A stretch of DNA of 64,000 nt from Fibrella aquatilis (GTDB lineage: Bacteria; Bacteroidota; Bacteroidia; Cytophagales; Spirosomataceae). This document shows positions 7,345 to 15,566 of the stretch, in pieces. The translations under genes were made by a program, and so were the position numbers. The stretch lies in assembly GCF_017353255.1 (NCBI RefSeq), contig NZ_JAFMYU010000023.1:1-64000 (forward strand), written 5' to 3'. The notes under the pieces are model-generated. The model did not search any database, was not told where the DNA came from, and saw nothing but the letters and a program-made list of their open reading frames with translations. Numbering within the stretch: the first letter of the stretch is position 1; each line of letters opens with the position of its first letter.

Positions 7345-9042
7345 ATGCCTTATCTGGACCCCTACACCCCCACCCTAACGGCCCGGACGGCGGCGCACCT
7401 GCTACGGCGGGCCACGTTCGGCCCCACGCCGCCCGAAATTGCCGCCTTTACCGGGCGCACCGCAGCGCAGGCCGTGCAGACGCTACTCGCCAACGTTAAT
7501 CTCAGCCCGCCGCAACCCGTTGACCTGGACGATGCACAGGCCACGGTGGGGCAGCCTTTTCTGCAAAACGCCACCACCCCCGCCGGTGATTACATTGCCT
7601 ATGTGGGCCTCAGAAACAGTGATTTTGGCAATTATATCAAGTACTGGTGGCTGAACCTGATGATTCAGCCGGGGCCTGTAAACCTGCTCGACAAGCTGAC
7701 GCTCTTTTGGCAGAATCATTTCGTCACCACCCGCGAAATCACCAACGACTACCGCTTTGTGTGGAGCTACCTTACCCTGCTGCGTACCAATGCGCTGGGT
7801 AACTTCCGCGACCTGGTGACGAAGATGACCAAAGAACCCGCCATGCTCCGCTACCTCAACGGCGACATGAACGAGGTGGGCACGGGCAAAGCCAACGAAA
7901 ACTACGCCCGCGAGTTGCAGGAACTGTTTACGGTAGGCACCGTGGATGCGGCAGGCAACGCCAATTACACCGAAGACGACGTTCGGAACGCCGCCCGCGT
8001 GCTAACCGGCTGGAAGTACACCAACTACACCAAGGAGGCCTCGACCAACTTTGCCACCACCTTCACCAGCACCAAGCACGACAGCACAGCCAAGACGTTT
8101 TCGGGCAAGTACAATAACACAGTCATTGCGGGCCGCACAGGGGCTACGGCAGGCGATCTGGAACTGACCGACCTGGTGACCATGCTGCTGAATCACCCCC
8201 AGACGGCCCGGTTCATTTGCCGGAAACTCTACCGCTGGTACGTGAACGACACCGTCACGGCCGACATTGAAACCAACGTCATTGTGCCTTTGGCCCAGTT
8301 TTTTGTAGCGGGCAACTACCAGATTCAGCCCATCGTGCAAAAGCTACTGACGAGCCAGATCTTCTACGATGAGGCTAACATCGGGGCCATGATCAAGTCG
8401 CCGACGGAGTTTGTGGTGGGCACGGTGCGCTTTTTTCAGCTGCCCATTGCCCCCCTCACCGCGCCCTATGCCCCGTTCAGAAAAACGATGGAGTACCTCT
8501 ACGGCAAAATCCGCGACCTGCAACTCGACCTGCTCGATCAGCCGACCGTCTTTGGCTACGACCCGTATTACCAGACGGGCTACTCGAAACTCTGGAGCAA
8601 CACTAACACCATGGCCGTGCGCAGCGACATCAGCGACCGCCTCACCAACGGGCAGCTGATCTACCTCACTACCTACCTCGATATTGCCCCGTTGACCCGC
8701 GCTGTGGCCCTGCAGCCCAATTTCGGCGACATTTCGGTGAGTAATTCGGTCCCGCCCGGCACGGCGCCCATCACCTGCGTACAGGTACTCGACAGCTTCC
8801 TGACTAACCTGCTGGCTACCGACCTGGTGCAGGTGCAGAAAGATTTTTTAATCGACACGATCATGATGCAGGCAATTCCGCGCTCCACCTGGGAGTTCGA
8901 GTGGAACACCTACCGCCGCACCGTCACCTACCCCGGCAGCTACACCACGTCGGCCATTGCCAACGCCAAAACGGCTGTCAACAACCGCCTCAAGAACCTT
9001 CTGAAATTCCTCCTCCGCCTGGCGGAGTACCATGTTTTTTAA
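7345..9042 (+). CDS. DUF1800 family protein
   Basis: A 565-residue DUF1800 protein. This family is widespread in Bacteroidota and Planctomycetota, usually beside a DUF1501 gene, and its biochemical role is unknown. The family start is clear: AAHLLRRATFGPTP near residue 20, then KLTLFWQNHFVTT, and ENYARELQELFTVG followed by a DVRNAARVLTGW segment. No signal peptide is evident at this start, although most homologues are thought to be exported. The DUF1501 partner lies downstream in the same direction, separated by a large hairpin (9044-9163). Confidence 0.9.
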   Translation: MPYLDPYTPTLTARTAAHLLRRATFGPTPPEIAAFTGRTAAQAVQTLLANVNLSPPQPVDLDDAQATVGQPFLQNATTPAGDYIAYVGLRNSDFGNYIKYWWLNLMIQPGPVNLLDKLTLFWQNHFVTTREITNDYRFVWSYLTLLRTNALGNFRDLVTKMTKEPAMLRYLNGDMNEVGTGKANENYARELQELFTVGTVDAAGNANYTEDDVRNAARVLTGWKYTNYTKEASTNFATTFTSTKHDSTAKTFSGKYNNTVIAGRTGATAGDLELTDLVTMLLNHPQTARFICRKLYRWYVNDTVTADIETNVIVPLAQFFVAGNYQIQPIVQKLLTSQIFYDEANIGAMIKSPTEFVVGTVRFFQLPIAPLTAPYAPFRKTMEYLYGKIRDLQLDLLDQPTVFGYDPYYQTGYSKLWSNTNTMAVRSDISDRLTNGQLIYLTTYLDIAPLTRAVALQPNFGDISVSNSVPPGTAPITCVQVLDSFLTNLLATDLVQVQKDFLIDTIMMQAIPRSTWEFEWNTYRRTVTYPGSYTTSAIANAKTAVNNRLKNLLKFLLRLAEYHVF

Positions 9043-9043
9043 T

Positions 9044-9163
9044 GGTGAAAGAGTGAATGGCGAAAGAGTGAAAGGGTGGTCGTCGTCACTCAATATGAGC
9101 CGGGGGCGCCCAGCCAAGAGACAACGACCACTCTTTCACTCTTTCGCCATTCACTCTTTCACC
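9044..9163. repeat. Large inverted repeat of CTTTCACTC units
   Basis: A 40-bp left arm (9044-9083) and right arm (9124-9163) are complementary with one mismatch, around a 40-base loop. Both arms consist of short GTGAAAGAGTGAATGG / CCATTCACTCTTTCAC units, and further CTTTCACTC copies continue to 9195, directly before the DUF1501 start. It starts 2 bases after the DUF1800 stop. It may act as a terminator or attenuator between the two genes, or be a dispersed repeat inserted there. Confidence 0.85.
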
Positions 9164-9195
9164 ATCTACTCTTTCAGGCTTTCACTCTTTCACTC

Positions 9196-10722
9196 ATGAA
9201 TCGCCGTAACTTCCTCAAATCCACGTCGTCGCTGGCGTTGCCGATTGCTTTGAATGGGTACAGCCTGAATGCGCTGGCCCGAAACTCGACGCTGGTGCAG
9301 TCGCTGCTAATGACCAATGCAGCCGTGGCCGACCGGATTTTGGTGGTTATCAACGTCAGCGGGGGCAACGATGGACTGAACATGGTCATTCCGCTCGACC
9401 AGTACTCGGCCTATAACAGCCTGCGGAGCAACATTGCCATTCCGCAAAACAAGGTGCTGGCCCTGACCGGAAACGACGCCACCGGCCTGCACCCCGCCAT
9501 GACGGGCCTGCAAAGCCTGTATAACGACGGCAAGCTGACCGTGATTCACTCCGTAGGCTACCCCAACCCCGATCAGTCGCACCAACGGTCGTCGGATATC
9601 TGGATGACGGGGGTTTCGTCGAACCAATACGCCGACACGGGCTGGGCGGGGCGCTACCTGGACGACCGCTATCCCGGTTACCCCGACGCCTATCCGACTG
9701 CCGCCATGGAAGACCCGCTGGCGCTGCAAATTGGCTACCTCACCTCTACCACCCTGCTCGGCCCGGTGCAGTCGATGGGCATTGCCATCAACGACCCCAA
9801 CAGCTTTTACACCCTGGTGGGCAGTGCCACCGCCACCCCACCCGACTACCTGCCCTGCTGCGATGCGGGCGACAAAATTGCCCATATCAGGCAGCAGCAG
9901 GCGCTTTCGGTGGGCTATGCAGCGCAGATCAAGGCGGCGTTCGACGCGGGCACCACGCGGGCAACCTACCCCACCGCCGGGCAAAACTCCCTGGCCGATC
10001 AGCTTAAGATTGTGGCCCGGCTCATTCACGGGGGCCTGAAAACAAAGATCTATTTTGTCTCGCTTGGCGGGTTCGACACCCATTCGGCGCAGGTCGATAC
10101 GGCCGATAACTCGCTGGGGGCACATGCGTCGTTGCTGGGCAAACTGGCGGGCGGGATCAAGGTGTTTCAGGACGATCTGGCCCTGCAAGGCACCGCCGAC
10201 AAAGTGATTGGCATGACGTTTTCGGAGTTTGGGCGGCGGGCCACCTCCAACGTCTCGAAGGGCACCGACCACGGTATTGCCGCGCCTATGTTTGTGTTTG
10301 GTCAGAACGTGCAGCACCCCACCATCGGCCTCAACCCCGACCTGAGCAACCTAACTGTCAATAGCGACGGCACCAAAAACATCCCGATGCAGATCGACTT
10401 CCGCCGCGTCTACACCGACCTGCTCAACGACTGGTTTGGGGTAGACGTGGCCAAGGCTAATACGCTGCTGTTCAAGACGTCGACCACGGCACTCGAATTC
10501 CCCACGGTGTCGTTGTTTTCTAAGGTGGTCGAGACGGTTAAGACCGGCAACTGGGCCGACAAAACGGTGTGGTCGGTGGGGCGCAAGCCGTTTGCTACCG
10601 AATTTGTACGGGTCAACGCCGGCCACACGCTTACCGTAGATACCCCGCTGGTGGTGCGCAACATCAGCCTGCTGGGCAAGATTCGTTATACCGGCCCGTT
10701 CAGCATCCGGGTAACGGGGTAG
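9196..10722 (+). CDS. DUF1501 family protein with Tat signal
   Basis: A 508-residue protein of the DUF1501 family (alkaline-phosphatase-like fold), partner of the DUF1800 protein upstream. The N-terminus MNRRNFLKSTSSLALP is a twin-arginine signal, so it is exported folded. Conserved pieces include SGGNDGLNMVIP, GLHPAMTGLQSLY, SHQRSSDIW, GGFDTHSAQ and TFSEFGRRATSN. The start is set at the Tat signal; the frame upstream only translates the CTTTCACTC repeat. About 75 C-terminal residues, after TALEFPTV, look like an added beta-rich domain (NWADKTVWSVGRKP, VNAGHTLTVDTPL). Substrate unknown. Confidence 0.9.
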   Translation: MNRRNFLKSTSSLALPIALNGYSLNALARNSTLVQSLLMTNAAVADRILVVINVSGGNDGLNMVIPLDQYSAYNSLRSNIAIPQNKVLALTGNDATGLHPAMTGLQSLYNDGKLTVIHSVGYPNPDQSHQRSSDIWMTGVSSNQYADTGWAGRYLDDRYPGYPDAYPTAAMEDPLALQIGYLTSTTLLGPVQSMGIAINDPNSFYTLVGSATATPPDYLPCCDAGDKIAHIRQQQALSVGYAAQIKAAFDAGTTRATYPTAGQNSLADQLKIVARLIHGGLKTKIYFVSLGGFDTHSAQVDTADNSLGAHASLLGKLAGGIKVFQDDLALQGTADKVIGMTFSEFGRRATSNVSKGTDHGIAAPMFVFGQNVQHPTIGLNPDLSNLTVNSDGTKNIPMQIDFRRVYTDLLNDWFGVDVAKANTLLFKTSTTALEFPTVSLFSKVVETVKTGNWADKTVWSVGRKPFATEFVRVNAGHTLTVDTPLVVRNISLLGKIRYTGPFSIRVTG

Positions 10723-10771
10723 CGCGTTTTCCGCCTTTCGCCTATATTCGTGTTGTATTATACGCGACCCG

Positions 10772-11854
10772 GTGCAGCGAAAAATTATCCATATCGACAT
10801 GGACGCCTTCTATGCGTCGGTAGAGCAGCGCGACGACCCAACCTTGCGTGGAAAGCCCGTGGCCGTGGGGGGTTCGCGGGAGCGGGGTGTGGTGGCGGCG
10901 GCGAGTTATGAAGCCCGCGTATTTGGCGTACGGTCGGCCATGCCATCGAGCACGGCGCGGCGGCTCTGCCCCGATCTGGTGTTCGTAAAACCCCGTTTCG
11001 AGGTCTATAAGGCCGTTTCGGGCCAGATCAGGGCCGTTTTTGCCGAATATACGCCGCTGATTGAACCCCTCTCGCTCGACGAAGCCTACCTCGACGTGAC
11101 GGAGAATATTCCGGGCATCTCGTCGGCCACGCAGATTGCGCAGGAGATCAAGCTCAAGATCCGCGAAGCCACCGGGCTGACGGCCTCGGCGGGGGTGTCG
11201 TACAATAAATTCCTGGCCAAGCTCGCCTCTGACTACGACAAGCCCGACGGCCTGTATGTGATTAAACCCCAACATGGGCTGGCCTTTGTAGAGCCGCTCA
11301 CGGTGGGGCAGTTTCACGGAATTGGCAAGGTGACGGCGGCAAAAATGAACAGCCTGGGTATCTTCACCGGCCTCGATTTACGGCAGCAGACGGAGGCTTT
11401 TCTGGTACAAAAGTTCGGCAAGGCGGGCCGGTTCTACCACGCCATTGCCAACGCCGTTGACGACCGCCCCGTGCAGCCCGACCGCATCCGCAAATCGACC
11501 GGCTCCGAAACCACCTTTGCTACCGACCTCACCGACTGGGACGACCTGATCGACGGTCTCACCGGCCCCATCAACGACCTCTGGCACGACTGCGAACGCA
11601 TTCGCAGCACCGGCCGCACGTTGACATTGAAGGTAAAATACGCTGATTTTCAAATAATTACCCGCAGCCGCAGTTTTGGCTCACCCATTGCCAGCCACGC
11701 CCAGCTCACCCAATGCACCCACGATATGCTGCAAACGCTGATGCCCCTGCCCAAAGGCGTCCGGCTGCTGGGCGTGTCGCTCTCCAACCTCGAATCGACC
11801 GACGGAGCGACGGACCGAAACGAGGTTGGGAAGCAGCTGGCACTTGGGTTTTAG
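10772..11854 (+). CDS. dinB: DNA polymerase IV (Y-family, DinB)
   Basis: An error-prone translesion polymerase. Catalytic residues are in place: Asp9 in IDMDAFYASVE and Asp103/Glu104 in SLDEAYLD. The YEARVFGVRSAMPS finger motif and the SAGVSYNKFLAKLASD palm motif are intact, and a little-finger domain fills the C-terminal third. The protein ends in QLALGF, which resembles the beta-clamp-binding tail of E. coli DinB. The start codon is GTG; the first ATG, at residue 10, would remove catalytic Asp9. A TATATTCG sequence about 23 bases upstream is a weak match to the -7 box. Its stop abuts the stop of the convergent gene with no gap. Confidence 0.96.
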   Translation: MQRKIIHIDMDAFYASVEQRDDPTLRGKPVAVGGSRERGVVAAASYEARVFGVRSAMPSSTARRLCPDLVFVKPRFEVYKAVSGQIRAVFAEYTPLIEPLSLDEAYLDVTENIPGISSATQIAQEIKLKIREATGLTASAGVSYNKFLAKLASDYDKPDGLYVIKPQHGLAFVEPLTVGQFHGIGKVTAAKMNSLGIFTGLDLRQQTEAFLVQKFGKAGRFYHAIANAVDDRPVQPDRIRKSTGSETTFATDLTDWDDLIDGLTGPINDLWHDCERIRSTGRTLTLKVKYADFQIITRSRSFGSPIASHAQLTQCTHDMLQTLMPLPKGVRLLGVSLSNLESTDGATDRNEVGKQLALGF

Positions 11855-12283
11855 TCATTGGTTGACAATGGCAACGGTGCCCTGCCGAGTTGGCAGTTCG
11901 GGCGTGGTGAGCGAAACAAGCTTGGTAACCTTTTCCTGACTACCAATGACCTCTACGCGGTAGTCGCCGTTGGGTAAATCGTGTAGGCTAAACCGGATTG
12001 CGTGCGACTGCGGTTTGCTATAGAGTGGATGATTAACTACCTCCTTTCCCTCCTGATCGACAATACGGATCGAGAGGCGTTGGGGTTTGTTGTTACTCAC
12101 CCAGACCGTGAGGTTGTCTTCCTGGCTGTACATCGTTTTCACAATAAATGATTTACAGGCAGACGGTATCCAGCCGGTGCGCGTGGTAGTTTTCTTTTCA
12201 TTGTCGTTGCCGAGCGCAGGTATGGCAGTGGCAAAGAGACCCAGGAGGCAAAGACTAGCGGCAAAAATCTGAAGCGTTTTCAT
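11855..12283 (-). CDS. Small secreted protein of unknown function
   Basis: A 142-residue exported protein. The signal peptide (MKTLQIFAASLCLLGLF) is probably cleaved near PALG. The mature part looks like one small beta-sandwich: strands such as NLTVWVSN, RLSIRIVDQEGKEV, AIRFSLHDLPNGDYRVEV resemble the C-terminal modules of Bacteroidota surface proteins, but there is no attached larger domain. It is convergent with dinB and their stop codons touch. The 154-base gap upstream shows nothing recognisable. I do not recognise a family. Confidence 0.75.
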   Translation of the reverse strand: MKTLQIFAASLCLLGLFATAIPALGNDNEKKTTTRTGWIPSACKSFIVKTMYSQEDNLTVWVSNNKPQRLSIRIVDQEGKEVVNHPLYSKPQSHAIRFSLHDLPNGDYRVEVIGSQEKVTKLVSLTTPELPTRQGTVAIVNQ

Positions 12284-12437
12284 GACAGATGGTCGTTTAT
12301 GATTGATGAGCCAAAGGTCTATGAGCCAGATTGGAGCGCAATTAGTGTGTTATTAAAAAACCGTTAGAGCGTATGTACCCCAGCTTACCCGCCCCCCGCC
12401 ACCACATCCTGTAATCGCCAATATCACCATTCACCCA

Positions 12438-13112
12438 TCATAGCGGTGCTGTTTGCTTAGCGGCTACTTTCCATTGGTGGTCGGCGAGGGTTATGACCTG
12501 GGTGAAGCGGAATTTGGCGCTGCCGGGTTTGGCGGGGGTGGCTGTTCCCTGCGCCAGGATCACGTTGTGGCCAAGGGCGGCGGTGGTATCGAACCGGATG
12601 GTCTGGGCATTGGCAGCCAAGTGTTGCGCTACCATCTGCCGGGCAATGGAATCGATGGCCGTTTTGGTCAGTACAGCTTGCTCAGCACCCATGCCGCGTT
12701 CACCGTCGGGACCCTCAGGACCTTCGCCCCGTTGACCATTGGGTGGACCGGGCCGACCTTCAGGGCCACCAGGACCGCGTTTTTTACCAAAAAGAGCCTT
12801 CCCACCATTGGGAAGAGCTTTGAAACCAGGTAAATCGGCGGCGATACCGCCCAAAAACAACAGCGCCACCACCGAGGCTACGATCAGTTCGCGTCGGATG
12901 CCACCCGTTTTTTTGTCAGTCGAATACCCTTTTATAGAAGCCCAGTTATTGACAATGTGGAAAATAGCCGCCGCCACAAACAGCACCCCAAACCAGGCGT
13001 GGGTGTGTTCGACAAGGTGGCTTCCCTGACCAAAATAGATGAGCAGACCCGTGATAGACAGCACGGCAAATACGGTGGCAACCGACAGGCTGACCAGATT
13101 CTTCGATTTCAT
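12438..13112 (-). CDS. DUF4405-like membrane protein with collagen-like linker
   Basis: A 224-residue membrane protein. The N-terminal 90 residues look like a DUF4405/cytochrome b561-type domain: helix 1 (SLSVATVFAVLSITGLLIYF), then HLVEHTHAWFGVLFVAAAIFH with several His residues that could bind haem, and a third helix (ELIVASVVALLFLGGIA). A 30-residue collagen-like Gly-X-Y stretch follows (GPGGPEGRPGPP, GEGPEGPDGERG), then an extracytoplasmic C-terminal domain with strand-rich sequence. The ATG at 13112 is chosen because it starts the first helix; the frame upstream is unlike protein. Haem binding is inferred from the His pattern only. Confidence 0.7.
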   Translation of the reverse strand: MKSKNLVSLSVATVFAVLSITGLLIYFGQGSHLVEHTHAWFGVLFVAAAIFHIVNNWASIKGYSTDKKTGGIRRELIVASVVALLFLGGIAADLPGFKALPNGGKALFGKKRGPGGPEGRPGPPNGQRGEGPEGPDGERGMGAEQAVLTKTAIDSIARQMVAQHLAANAQTIRFDTTAALGHNVILAQGTATPAKPGSAKFRFTQVITLADHQWKVAAKQTAPL

Positions 13113-13294
13113 AATTCCGATTGTTAAGGAGGTACGGCACAAAGTAAAACCACAATCGGTTCCGTCGCCGCCGTGTGTAGACGTAGGTGGCGTCATGTGT
13201 CGATGTATACGCACTTTACGCCGCTGTCTGGGCTTCAATAGTGGCCGTACAACCGATTCGTGAGTCTACGTCTTCGAGGGCGACCAGCTACTGC

Positions 13295-14119
13295 TCATTG
13301 TTGATTGCCCCGAACCACAGTAATGGGTTCGGTTGCACACTCGGCCTTTTCAGGCCACGAATCGTATTCGTATCGTCCTTCTTCCCATTGCGTTTTGTAT
13401 AAACCACTAATACGGACAAAAGCCCGTATGTCGAAACGAACGCCATCAGACCGATGGTCGAGGGCACCCACAAGGACGTGCCCTTCCCAGGTACCATCCG
13501 CTTTGACGGGAATTGGGTCCTGTAAGTAATATGGCTCATCGACTTTGCCCGGATGGATGACCACCCACACGGTATCGGCATTGCTAACCCGACCCGCCAC
13601 GTGGAGTAGGCGGGGTACGATCTTTCCAGTAGGTGGGTCCTGTATAACCAGTCCACTCGCTTTATTCCCTGTGAACCAATGCCTGCCCCAAACAAACCCC
13701 AGCGCAACAAGCCCGGTTATACCTACTATCAACGCTGGAAATTGTCTTCGGCTACCGCTACTGTTGGCTACCCTAACTACCTCACTGGTAGCAAGCGGCG
13801 GGTTTTCGAACAGTGCGTACGAGCGGCACGTGTTTACGATCTTCCGGCTCGGCAGGTACTCGTCGTTGGTGAAAAGTTGAACCAGCGTATTCAGGCTGGG
13901 TATGTGTAGGTGATTGTTAATCCGGTCAATCTGCCGCCGTTCAAAGAACTCTTCTTCAAACGAGTCTTTAAGCGGCTGATAGTTAATCCGATTGGAATTG
14001 AAGTCAAACTTGGGGTATTTGTCCCGGTTGGCAGCATGGTATTGCGCGTAGCGGCGTTTGATTCCTTTCCGCAGCGTACTTATATCGGCGTTATTGGTCG
14101 ACTTGTCTACGTGTTCCAT
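13295..14119 (-). CDS. Single-pass membrane protein, tandem paralogue A
   Basis: A 274-residue protein related along its whole length to its neighbour (14155-14961). About 100 N-terminal residues form a probably cytosolic domain with LRKGIKRRYAQYHAA, FDFNSNRINY, PLKDSFEEEF and a closing IPSLNTLVQLF. One transmembrane helix (about residues 128-147) follows, then an extracytoplasmic beta-rich domain with GLVIQDPPTGKIVPR, DTVWVVIHPG, DGTWEGHV and DIRAFVRI. It has no signal peptide. The layout suggests a membrane sensor or adaptor. I do not recognise a named family. Confidence 0.75.
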   Translation of the reverse strand: MEHVDKSTNNADISTLRKGIKRRYAQYHAANRDKYPKFDFNSNRINYQPLKDSFEEEFFERRQIDRINNHLHIPSLNTLVQLFTNDEYLPSRKIVNTCRSYALFENPPLATSEVVRVANSSGSRRQFPALIVGITGLVALGFVWGRHWFTGNKASGLVIQDPPTGKIVPRLLHVAGRVSNADTVWVVIHPGKVDEPYYLQDPIPVKADGTWEGHVLVGALDHRSDGVRFDIRAFVRISGLYKTQWEEGRYEYDSWPEKAECATEPITVVRGNQQ

Positions 14120-14154
14120 ACAGTCGAATGCTGAAAATAGTGAGTTGCTTAGGT

Positions 14155-14961
14155 TCAGTAGAGGTTTTTTGTCCTTACTACGTCAACAACATTGGTAGCC
14201 AGTTCAGCTTGGGGCCAGGTAGTGAGCTTATCCCCCCAGTGTAATTCGTCTTTTGGATTAACGAACGCCCGAATTTGGTACCCATACCCTTGGTCTGTTT
14301 CTGAGTTGCTGCCCACATATACTACTCCGACCCATCCACCAGTGTCATTTACCTGAATAGGCTTCTGCACCCAACACAGATTGTTAACCTTGGATCGAAC
14401 AACGATCCATACCGTTTTTGCGTGATCTACTTTGCCTTCAATAATCAAATTACGCGGCACACTGCTCCCTGCGGTTGGACGCTTAATGACTAATCCACCA
14501 GGGGTAGGCTTAACCCGTTGCCATACAACGAATAGTATAACGCCAACAACAAGTACGCCCAACATACCCCCTCCTATCCACACGCTGGTTGCTTTCACTG
14601 CTGGCACTTGAGTGCGCTCCGTATTTGGCGCGGTAGTAGCCTGTGCGTACCCTTCAGCATAGGAATAGCAGGTATTTAACATCTTTTTTCCCGGCAGATA
14701 GCTATTATCGGTGAAGAGCTGAGCCAGTGTATTGGTGCTGGGTATGTTAATGGTAGGGGTCTTTTTGTCGTACCCTCTTACGCGGTAAAACTCTTCTTCA
14801 AACGAGTCACGGAGCGGGATATAATTGGCTCGATTGGTATTGAACTCAAGTATAGGGAACCGATCAGGATCGGCTTGGTGGTAGGTGCGGTACCGGGAAC
14901 GAATGCCCTCGCGCAGGGCCTGCATATCGTTTTTAGTAGTCGAAGGAACGGGTGTATCCAT
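14155..14961 (-). CDS. Single-pass membrane protein, tandem paralogue B
   Basis: A 268-residue paralogue of the next gene, 35 bases upstream of it and presumably in one operon. The N-terminal domain shows LREGIRSRYRTYHQA, LEFNTNRANYIPL, DSFEEEF and IPSTNTLAQLFTD; a transmembrane helix lies near residues 130-152 (GGGMLGVLVVGVILFVVW). The C-terminal domain repeats the neighbour's plan (GLVIKRPTAGSSVPR, KTVWIVVRSK, QIRAFVNP). A TTATCTTTC sequence upstream on the minus strand (around 15019-15027) is a near match to the -7 promoter box. The pair probably arose by tandem duplication. Function unknown. Confidence 0.75.
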   Translation of the reverse strand: MDTPVPSTTKNDMQALREGIRSRYRTYHQADPDRFPILEFNTNRANYIPLRDSFEEEFYRVRGYDKKTPTINIPSTNTLAQLFTDNSYLPGKKMLNTCYSYAEGYAQATTAPNTERTQVPAVKATSVWIGGGMLGVLVVGVILFVVWQRVKPTPGGLVIKRPTAGSSVPRNLIIEGKVDHAKTVWIVVRSKVNNLCWVQKPIQVNDTGGWVGVVYVGSNSETDQGYGYQIRAFVNPKDELHWGDKLTTWPQAELATNVVDVVRTKNLY

Positions 14962-15036
14962 ACGGCTGAAAAACGGGAAAGAAACAGAATGATTTGTGGA
15001 CAGATTCAGAAACAGTCAGAAAGATAAACGCAGAGA

Positions 15037-15175
15037 TTGAGAAAGGTCTCCTACCTGAGGAGAAATACTTTTGTGTTGTTAGACTACCCAGCCAAGTGGT
15101 ACTGTCAGCAACTTGGAAGAACTCGACCGGGTCAATCCGCTGAGCGAGGATATGGCTTTCGAAAAGTGCCTCTGA
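15037..15175 (+). pseudogene. Remnant of a paralogue of the 26598-27947 gene (3' end only)
   Basis: This matches the extreme C-terminus of the intact protein at 26598-27947. The frame ending at 15175 reads NLEELDRVNPLSEDMAFEKCL-stop; the intact gene reads ELEELDWIDPLSEDMNFKKCL-stop. DNA similarity continues past both stop codons for about 85 bases, including TATCCACACCATAATCAATC. The part before about 15105 (RRNTFVLLDYP) is in another frame and may align with the intact protein after a frameshift. No start or upstream body survives. Confidence 0.7.
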
Positions 15176-15195
15176 TTACCCCAAACCGCCTTTTA

Positions 15196-15206
15196 TATCC
15201 ACACCA
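15196..15206 (+). promoter_or_regulatory. TATCCACACCA motif copy
   Basis: This copy of an 11-base motif recurs at 27969-27979, 43461-43471 and 43484-43494, with GTCCACACCA at 26576-26585. Most copies lie shortly upstream of accessory genes in this window. This one sits in the decayed duplicate block. Confidence 0.4.
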
Positions 15207-15303
15207 TAATCAATCTTACCCATGACTTACCCAATCATGTCGAGCCAACAGTGGCGTTCACTTAGTAAGCGACCTGTTTGCCACTAACACCTAGTCCCGG
15301 TAT

Positions 15304-15524
15304 ATGGCTGTGACCGGCATTGAGTTGACATTGCGCAATGGGTTGGCCACGGCCAGTAACGTGGGCTATTTCACCGTGCGGTTGAGTGGCAACACCCTGA
15401 ACTGGACCATGCCGTTCGCAGCACCACCGATTCAAACGGGTTCTCATCAGCCCTGAACGGGGGCACCGTCGATTTCGATAGACTTCAGGAATTAACCATG
15501 ACTATCACTTTCACTATACTGTAG
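15304..15524 (+). pseudogene. Frameshifted remnant of a lipocalin-like lipoprotein gene
   Basis: Two overlapping frames together resemble the C-terminal half of the intact lipoprotein at 28099-28572. The first frame reads IELTLRNG, then GYFTVRLSGNTLNWTM, matching SEITLNR and GYYTIALNNGTLTFTQ. After a shift near 15410-15425 the second frame reads GGTVDFDRLQELTMTITFTIL-stop, matching the final EADVKIDFVKL. The rest of the 605-base stretch 14962-15566 holds only the 15037 remnant, the motif copy and a short leader to the adhesin gene. Confidence 0.6.
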
Positions 15525-15566
15525 AGGTATGGTCTATCCCATTCACAACTACTTTTATTTAAGTCA

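Noticed and set aside
9307-10317. Long minus-strand open frame inside the DUF1501 gene
   Set aside because: Its translation is Gly/Arg/His/Val-rich with no domain or signal; the plus frame encodes a clear DUF1501 protein. It is an effect of high GC content.
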